Assembly: GCF_002261475.1 (NCBI RefSeq)
Contig: NZ_NEVN01000001.1
Coordinates: 186,001 to 250,000, forward strand
From: Bordetella genomosp. 5
GTDB lineage: Bacteria; Pseudomonadota; Gammaproteobacteria; Burkholderiales; Burkholderiaceae_B
DNA: 64,000 nt
Direction of reading: 5' to 3'
Shown in pieces: positions 59,022 to 64,000 of this stretch. The position numbers and the translations under genes are program-made. Position 1 is the first letter of the stretch. Each line of letters opens with the position of its first letter. Below the pieces are notes generated by a model, which was not told the DNA's origin, did not search any database, and saw only the letters and a list, made by a program, of their open reading frames with translations.

Positions 59022-59858
59022 TCAATGATTCTGCAGCAGGCGCCAGACCAGAACCCGGCGTTCGATGATGACGATCAGGCGATCGCTGAGAAAACCCATC
59101 AGGCCGATGGAGACCATGTCCGCCAGCACGATGTCCATGCGGCCGACGTAGTAAGCGTCCCACAGCACATAGCCCAGGCCGGATTTCACGGCCACCATTT
59201 CAGACACGATCACCGCCGTCCACGAGATGCCCAGGCCGATGCGCAGGCCAGTGAAAATGGCCGGCATCGCCGCTGGCAGAACCACCCGGCGCAGCAACTG
59301 AGCGGGAGAGGCGCCCATCATGCGCGCCGCGCGCACCAGGTTGCGGTCGACGTCACGTGCGCCCTGCGTGGTGTTCACCACGATGGCGTAAAAGCCGCCC
59401 AGGAAAATCAGGAAGATGGAACCCATGTCGCGGATGCCGAACAGGGCAATCGAGAAAGGTAGCCACGCCGTGATCGGAATTGGCCGCAGTCCTTGTATCA
59501 GCGGGTCGAGCGTCTGGGACGCCAAGCGGCTCCAGCCGATGGCCAGACCCAGCGGAATGCCGAGCAGCATCGCCAGCGCGAAACCCTGGATCACGCGCAT
59601 GGCCGAATACTGCACATTGCCCGCCCAGGTGCCCTGGTAGGGGTTGAGTCCCATCCCCGGCGGGCCGAAGATCCAGGCATACCACGCGCGGGCGACCTGG
59701 ACCGGCGTCGGCACCACGCCGGCCATGTCGGGCGACTGCCCCACCAGTTGCCAAACGATCAGGATGAGGACGGGCACGGCCAGTCCGAGTCCCGCCTGGC
59801 CGATCGCGCGGCGCGAGCGGCGGATCGGCGTTGCGCATTTCAGTGTTGAAGCGTTCAC
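59022..59858 (-). CDS. ABC transporter permease, NitT/TauT (SsuC-like) family
   Basis: 278 residues from a GTG at 59858, chosen because AAGGAGAT stands just upstream; the ATG at 59936 lies within another gene's leader and adds a cysteine-rich stretch. About six membrane segments. The EAA loop is 'DVDRNLVRAARMMGASPAQLLRRVVLPAAMPAIFTGLRIGLG'. It ends 'ERRVLVWRLLQNH'. Typical of sulfonate/taurine/nitrate-type importers. Confidence 0.93.
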   Translation of the reverse strand: MNASTLKCATPIRRSRRAIGQAGLGLAVPVLILIVWQLVGQSPDMAGVVPTPVQVARAWYAWIFGPPGMGLNPYQGTWAGNVQYSAMRVIQGFALAMLLGIPLGLAIGWSRLASQTLDPLIQGLRPIPITAWLPFSIALFGIRDMGSIFLIFLGGFYAIVVNTTQGARDVDRNLVRAARMMGASPAQLLRRVVLPAAMPAIFTGLRIGLGISWTAVIVSEMVAVKSGLGYVLWDAYYVGRMDIVLADMVSIGLMGFLSDRLIVIIERRVLVWRLLQNH

Positions 59859-59907
59859 CAGTATCTCCTTGGCTTGCGGGCCGGCGTGCGGCCCGCAAGC
59901 CGCGCGA

Positions 59908-60885
59908 TCACATGACTTCCTTGAGCAGCTCGGCATCCCATACCGTGTCGATCTGCCCGCTCACGTCCTTCGGAATGACGCCCAGTTCATTGAAGGTCTT
60001 GGCCTGGCGGCGCATCTGGTCCAGGTCCAGCACGCCGCCCAGCTTGATCAGCTTGGCCGATTCCCGCGTAACGTTTAAGGGCAGTCCGGTGTATTTGGAA
60101 TAGGCTTCGGCGAACGCCTCGGGATCCTTGGAGAGCTTCTCCTCGGCGTTCTTGTAGGCCCACAGGAAGCATTTCACGGCCTCGCGCTTGTCGCGCAGCG
60201 CGTCGCGCGTGGCGGCGAGCAGGCCCAGTTCGGCGCCGACTGCCTTGCTCTGGCTGTATTCCAGGTTCTTCGCGAAGAAGGCGGTGCCATCGGCGACCAC
60301 CTGGGATTCGAACGGCTCCCACAACGCGACCGCGTCGACGTCGCCGCGCTGCAGCGACTGGACGAACGCGGTGCCGCCGCCCTGGATGTTGACGGCGGTG
60401 AACGTGTTGTACGGCACGCCCTTTTCGGACAGCATGGCCGCCCATTGGAACCAGACAGCCGATCCCGGCGCGATCCCGATGCGCTTGCCAGCCAGGTCTT
60501 TCCAGTCGTCCATCTTCACGCCCTTGCGTGTCACCAGGTACTTGGGCGAGGACGCGACCCCGGACAGGCCGACCAGCTTCTGGCTGCCCTGGGCGAGCGC
60601 GATCGCCAAGTCGGCGGGGCCGATGCCGGATACGTCCAACGAGCCGGACAGCAGAGCGGTGCGCGCGTCGGCATAGCGGACGAATTCGACGGGCTTGATC
60701 TCGACGTTGCAGGCCTTCAGTTCATCGGCGACGAAGATGATGGGCGAGAGATGGCCGACCTTGACGTAGCCCACCGTCAACACCTGCTTCTGCGGCGCGG
60801 GCGCGGGCCGAGGACCGACGGCGTGACTGCCCGCGGCGTAGGCGCAGAGCGCGCCGGCGAGGGTCATCCTGTAGAGCGTTTTCAT
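59908..60885 (-). CDS. ABC transporter substrate-binding protein, NitT/TauT type
   Basis: 325 residues from ATG 60885 (GGGG eight bases upstream). Signal peptide to about 'AAGSHA'. NMT1/SsuA-like fold: 'LTVGYVKVGHLSPIIFVADELKACNVEIKPVEFVRYADARTALLSGSLDVSGIGPAD', 'LAGKRIGIAPGSAVWFQW', and 'VDAVALWEPFESQVVADG'. It binds the solute in the periplasm. The substrate is unknown, but the operon encodes an amidase, two CoA enzymes and a C-N hydrolase, so an amide or N-containing carboxylate is plausible. Confidence 0.92.
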   Translation of the reverse strand: MKTLYRMTLAGALCAYAAGSHAVGPRPAPAPQKQVLTVGYVKVGHLSPIIFVADELKACNVEIKPVEFVRYADARTALLSGSLDVSGIGPADLAIALAQGSQKLVGLSGVASSPKYLVTRKGVKMDDWKDLAGKRIGIAPGSAVWFQWAAMLSEKGVPYNTFTAVNIQGGGTAFVQSLQRGDVDAVALWEPFESQVVADGTAFFAKNLEYSQSKAVGAELGLLAATRDALRDKREAVKCFLWAYKNAEEKLSKDPEAFAEAYSKYTGLPLNVTRESAKLIKLGGVLDLDQMRRQAKTFNELGVIPKDVSGQIDTVWDAELLKEVM

Positions 60886-60966
60886 GCATTTTCCCCTTGC
60901 TTGCTTGATAAACACTGCGAACGGCGCGGCGGCTCCGCGCCAGGAAGAAGCCGAGCCGGACCGCGC

Positions 60967-61776
60967 TCAGCTTCCGGTAAATGCAGGCGGCCGTTTCTCG
61001 AGGAAGGCTTGCTGCCCTTCCTGGTAGTCCCGGCTGATGAAGCACGCACGGACCGCCTCGTCCACGGCTTCGGCGGTCGGGGCGGACGGCTCGCCGGCCA
61101 GATGCCGCAAGGCCATTTTTGCGGCGCGCAGCGTGAGCGGTGCATTGCCCGCGACTTCGCCGATGCGCCGGGCCACGGCCTCGTCGAACGCGTCGTCCGC
61201 ATACGCTTCCTGCACCAGGCCGATGCGCGCGGCCTCCTGGCCGTCGAGCGTCCTGGCCGTCATGAACAGGTCGGCAGTGCGGGCCGCGCCCAGTGTGTCG
61301 CGCATGCGCTTGAAGCCTTCCATCGCGTAGCCCAGGCCCAGCCGCCCGGCCGGCATTCGGAAGCGCGAGCCCAGCGTGCAATAGCGCAGGTCGCAGGCCA
61401 GCGCCAACGCCATGCCGCCGCCCATGCAGATGCCGCGTATCGCGGCGATCACCGGTAGCGGGCAGGCGCTCAGGGCGCGCATGGCGCCCGCCACCGCGGC
61501 GTCGTAGCGGGCGACTTGCCCGGGATCCTTTCGTTGGGAGGCGAATTCGGAAATGTCGGCCCCGGACATGAAGGCGCGGTCGCCGTCGCCCGTCAGCACG
61601 ACGGCGCGCGCCCCTTCCCGGTTGCCGGCTTCCTGCAGGGCGCGCGCCAGGTCTTCCCACATCGACAGGGACATGGCGTTGTGGCGCGCGGGGTTGACGA
61701 TGCGGACGCGCACGACGTTGCCGTCGAGGGCCATGTCGAGGCGGCCGGGCGCGGGGGATGTGGAGGTCAGGGTCAT
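60967..61776 (-). CDS. Enoyl-CoA hydratase/isomerase (crotonase) family protein
   Basis: 269 residues from ATG 61776 (GGAG seven bases upstream). Crotonase marks: 'VVRVRIVNPARHNAMSLSMW', oxyanion-hole segment 'GDRAFMSGADISEFA', 'IAAIRGICMGGGMALALACDLRYC', and the region of the catalytic acids 'RFRMPAGRLGLGYAMEG', in which the usual Glu pair is not obvious, so hydratase activity is unsure. C-terminal helix 'FISRDYQEGQQAFLEKRPPAF' is typical. It likely acts on the acyl-CoA made by the CaiB-like transferase upstream. Confidence 0.9.
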   Translation of the reverse strand: MTLTSTSPAPGRLDMALDGNVVRVRIVNPARHNAMSLSMWEDLARALQEAGNREGARAVVLTGDGDRAFMSGADISEFASQRKDPGQVARYDAAVAGAMRALSACPLPVIAAIRGICMGGGMALALACDLRYCTLGSRFRMPAGRLGLGYAMEGFKRMRDTLGAARTADLFMTARTLDGQEAARIGLVQEAYADDAFDEAVARRIGEVAGNAPLTLRAAKMALRHLAGEPSAPTAEAVDEAVRACFISRDYQEGQQAFLEKRPPAFTGS

Positions 61777-61802
61777 GGAGAAACTCCGCGTGGGCAGTCG
61801 CA

Positions 61803-62999
61803 TCAGATTGCGCGGGCGTCGCGCAGCCGTTCGATATCCTCATCGGCGTAGCCGGCCTCGAGCAGGATTTCCTCGGTATGTTCGCCCCAGCCGGGAGCGG
61901 TGCGCGCGATGTCGGCAGGCGTGCGGGCCAGGGTGACCGGCTGGGTGATCAGCGTGCGCTCGCCGCCTTGCGCGGCGGGGCAGGTCCGGGCGGCCCCCAG
62001 GTGCCGCACCTGCGGGTCCTCGAACATTTGCGGCACGGAATAGACCGGACCGGCGGGCACGCCCGCGTCATTGAGCAGCGTCACCCAATGGTCCACGTCA
62101 GCGTTCAGGAACATGGCCTGGATTTCCCGGGTCAGCCGTTGGCGGTTGGCCACGCGCAGCTTTTCGGTCGCGAACTCTGGGTCCGACTCCCAGTCGCGCC
62201 GCTCGAGCGCGGCGCAGAAGCGCTTCCAGTTGCCTTCGCCCGCGGCGCCCAGGTTGAACATGCCGTCTTTGGCGTGGAACAGGCCCATGGGGCTGCTGGT
62301 CGGGTGATCGTTGCCTTCCTGGCAGGGGACGTCGCCGTCGTTCAGATACCGCGCCGCCTGGAAGTCCATCATGGCGATCTGCGAATGCAGCAGCGAAGCG
62401 TGGACCCACTGGCCCTGGCCGGATTGTTCGCGTTCCAGTAGCGCGGTCAGAATGCCCAGCGCCGCATACAGGCCGGTGCTGGAATCGGCAACCGCCAGGC
62501 CGGCACGCATCGGCCCCTGGCCGGGCATGCCGGTGACCGACATCAGTCCGCCCATGCCCTGGATGATCTGGTCGAAGCCCGGCCGGCCCGAGTAGGGGCC
62601 GGTCTGGCCGTATCCGGAGATGCTGGCGAGGATCAGCCGGGGGTTGAGCCGGCGCAGCGATTCATAGTCGACGCCCAGCCGGTGTTTGACGTCCGGACGC
62701 CAGTTCTCGACCACCACGTCGGCCTCCGTAGCAAGGCGCCTGAATACTTCAAGACCTTCCGGCGTTTTCAGGTTGAGGGTCAGCGAGCGTTTGTTGCGGT
62801 TCAGGTTCTGGAAGTCACCGCTCCAGCGGTCGGCCGCGAACATGGCCTCGTTGGGATCGACGCCTGGTGGAGGCTCTATCCGGATCACGTCAGCGCCGAA
62901 GTCGGCGAGCATGCGCACGCAGGTGGGGCCGGCCCGCACGCGGGAGAGGTCTAGCACGCGGAAGCGTCGCAAGGCTGGCGAGGCGGAGAGTGGTGGCAT
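61803..62999 (-). CDS. CaiB/BaiF-family CoA transferase
   Basis: 398 residues from ATG 62999. Family III CoA-transferase marks: 'FRVLDLSRVRAGPTCVRMLADFGADVIRIEPP', 'NLNRNKRSLTLNLKTPEG', 'ADVVVENWRPDVKHRLGVDYESLRRLNPRLILASISGYGQTGPYSGRPGFDQIIQGMGG' and 'RAGLAVADSSTGLYAALGILTALLER', in which the Asp of 'VADSS' is the position of the catalytic aspartate. It activates an organic acid by CoA exchange. It lies between the amidase and crotonase genes. Confidence 0.93.
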   Translation of the reverse strand: MPPLSASPALRRFRVLDLSRVRAGPTCVRMLADFGADVIRIEPPPGVDPNEAMFAADRWSGDFQNLNRNKRSLTLNLKTPEGLEVFRRLATEADVVVENWRPDVKHRLGVDYESLRRLNPRLILASISGYGQTGPYSGRPGFDQIIQGMGGLMSVTGMPGQGPMRAGLAVADSSTGLYAALGILTALLEREQSGQGQWVHASLLHSQIAMMDFQAARYLNDGDVPCQEGNDHPTSSPMGLFHAKDGMFNLGAAGEGNWKRFCAALERRDWESDPEFATEKLRVANRQRLTREIQAMFLNADVDHWVTLLNDAGVPAGPVYSVPQMFEDPQVRHLGAARTCPAAQGGERTLITQPVTLARTPADIARTAPGWGEHTEEILLEAGYADEDIERLRDARAI

Positions 63000-63009
63000 G
63001 GTCTCGGCT

Positions 63010-64000
63010 TCAAAGAGAAGAGGGAAGGAAAGAAGCGGCGTGCGGACGCGCCTGCTCCACGTGGCGGGCGAATGCGAGCAGGCGGGCTTCCTGTCCAGGA
63101 CGGGCGATCGCCTGGATGCTGATGGGGCGCTTGCGGCCATCCAGGCCGATGGGCAGAACGATGGCGGGCAGGCCCAGGTAATTGACGAAGGACATCCAGC
63201 AGAACATGTCCAGCAGCCGGCGCGGATCGAAAGCCTCGCCGCCCGTCAGAACTTGGGACCAGTCCGGCACGCCGCGTGGCAGCGCCGGCGTCAGGAGCAG
63301 GTCGGCGCCGCGCAGCGCCTGCGCGAGGAACTGGCGGACATGGGCGCCGCGCTGGCGCTGCGCATCGAGATACCAGACGGCCGGCAGCGCCGCGCCCGCC
63401 AGCGCCACCGTGCGCGTGAGGGGAGTCAGCGGGGGCGCCTCTTCGCGCAAGGCGGCCTGGTGGGTGGCGGCGGCCTCGGCGTGCAGCAGGGTGTCCGCGA
63501 GTCGGCTCCAGGTCGGCAGGCCGGCCAGCGCGACGGTCGCTTGCGCTGTGCCGGGCGGCAATGCGTCCACCAAACGTTGAAGGGCATCGCCGACCTCGGC
63601 GTCCAGCTGCACGGCGGGATTCGGATGCTCCCAGCAGGCGGTGACGCGCCAATCGATTTTCCCGGGTGGGCTTGCCAGAGCGCCGGCGCCTTGCGGAAAC
63701 AGCCGCCGCGCCTGGGCCGGGGCGACCAGGTTTTCGAGAATCAGAGCGGCATCGGCCGCATCGCGGGCGAGAATGCCCGCGGTGTCCAGACTGGGCGCCA
63801 GCGGCGCGATGCCGTGCGCGGGCAGCAAGCCTTTCGTGGGCTTGAGTCCCAGGATGCCGCAGGTGGCGGCGGGAATGCGCACCGATCCGGCGGTGTCGGT
63901 GCCCAGCGACCCATAGCACAGGCCGGCGGCCACCGCGACCGCCGAACCGCTGGATGAGCCGCCCACGGCCGCCCGCGTATCCACCGGGTTCAGGGGCAAG
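63010..64000 (-). CDS. Amidase (amidase-signature family), N-terminus beyond the window
   Basis: At least 329 residues are seen; the frame is still open at the right edge, and the catalytic Lys region of the N-terminal ~100+ residues is missing. Present: 'AVGGSSSGSAVAVAAGLCYGSLGTDTAGSVRIPAATCGILGLKPTKG', the amidase signature with the cis-Ser and nucleophilic Ser. The C-terminal 'MSFVNYLGLPAIVLPIGLDGRKRPISIQAIARPG' is also family-typical. It hydrolyses an amide, releasing ammonia or an amine, and is first of the genes visible in the catabolic operon. Confidence 0.93.
   Translation of the reverse strand, partial: LPLNPVDTRAAVGGSSSGSAVAVAAGLCYGSLGTDTAGSVRIPAATCGILGLKPTKGLLPAHGIAPLAPSLDTAGILARDAADAALILENLVAPAQARRLFPQGAGALASPPGKIDWRVTACWEHPNPAVQLDAEVGDALQRLVDALPPGTAQATVALAGLPTWSRLADTLLHAEAAATHQAALREEAPPLTPLTRTVALAGAALPAVWYLDAQRQRGAHVRQFLAQALRGADLLLTPALPRGVPDWSQVLTGGEAFDPRRLLDMFCWMSFVNYLGLPAIVLPIGLDGRKRPISIQAIARPGQEARLLAFARHVEQARPHAASFLPSSL

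Overview
The window is about 64 kb of G+C-rich chromosome, almost entirely protein coding, with short intergenic gaps and many ATGA or GTGA start/stop overlaps. The gene families point to a betaproteobacterium of the Burkholderiales, most likely Alcaligenaceae (Bordetella/Achromobacter-like): Bug/TctC receptors, CaiB transferases, MmgE/PrpD, GntR and IclR catabolic regulators and a HmuTUV-type haem importer. No rRNA, tRNA, CRISPR, phage or insertion sequence was seen. Genus is an inference only.

Region 1 (1-10.0 kb): the 3' part of a dipeptide-type ABC importer operon coupled to a single-cysteine Asp/Glu-racemase-fold protein and a PuuE-like deacetylase. Then come an SDR, an HCCA-isomerase-like protein, an acyl-CoA thioesterase, and a three-gene minus-strand set (YVTN beta-propeller, exported deacetylase with an altered NodB motif, sterol-desaturase-family protein).

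Region 2 (10.3-19.95 kb) is the most interesting part. A probable GntR-controlled gene group encodes a haem-oxygenase-like diiron oxidase with a complete six-ligand set, an aldehyde dehydrogenase, a GlcG-like protein, a [2Fe-2S]/flavin reductase, a 12-TM-type carrier, a TauE/SafE exporter, an ornithine-cyclodeaminase-family protein, two [2Fe-2S] ferredoxins and a 99-residue protein of unknown family. Four intergenic sites carrying a common ATATWGTATACYGT-type motif lie in front of its transcription units, so it looks like one regulon. I do not recognise it as a described pathway.

Region 3 (20-29 kb): haem ABC importer hmuTUV, then an IclR-type minus-strand catabolic operon (cupin like 2,4'-dihydroxyacetophenone dioxygenase, two SDRs, a Bug receptor), a MarR regulator and a DUF523 gene with a repetitive alanine tail. 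Region 4 (29.3-32.7 kb): an alkylation-repair operon (2OG oxygenase, AlkB, Ada, second 2OG oxygenase) in which Ada has lost all four cysteines of its N-terminal zinc/methyl-acceptor domain.

Region 5 (32.7-54 kb): housekeeping and accessory genes. They are a diguanylate cyclase, a 24-residue membrane peptide, DUF4105, a YegD-like Hsp70, an MFS pump, a TetR-controlled RND tripartite efflux operon, a D-tartrate-dehydratase-like enzyme beside a LysR gene, a chemoreceptor, a YdeP-type molybdoenzyme, a YiiX-type amidase, a DUF4878 lipoprotein and FolB. Region 6 (54-64 kb): an FAD oxidoreductase, then a nine-gene minus-strand catabolic operon with its own NitT/TauT-type ABC importer, an amidase, CoA enzymes, a PuuE-like deacetylase, an alpha/beta hydrolase and MmgE/PrpD. 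Several loci carry related 15-bp G+C-rich tandem repeats that extend C-termini or fill promoters.
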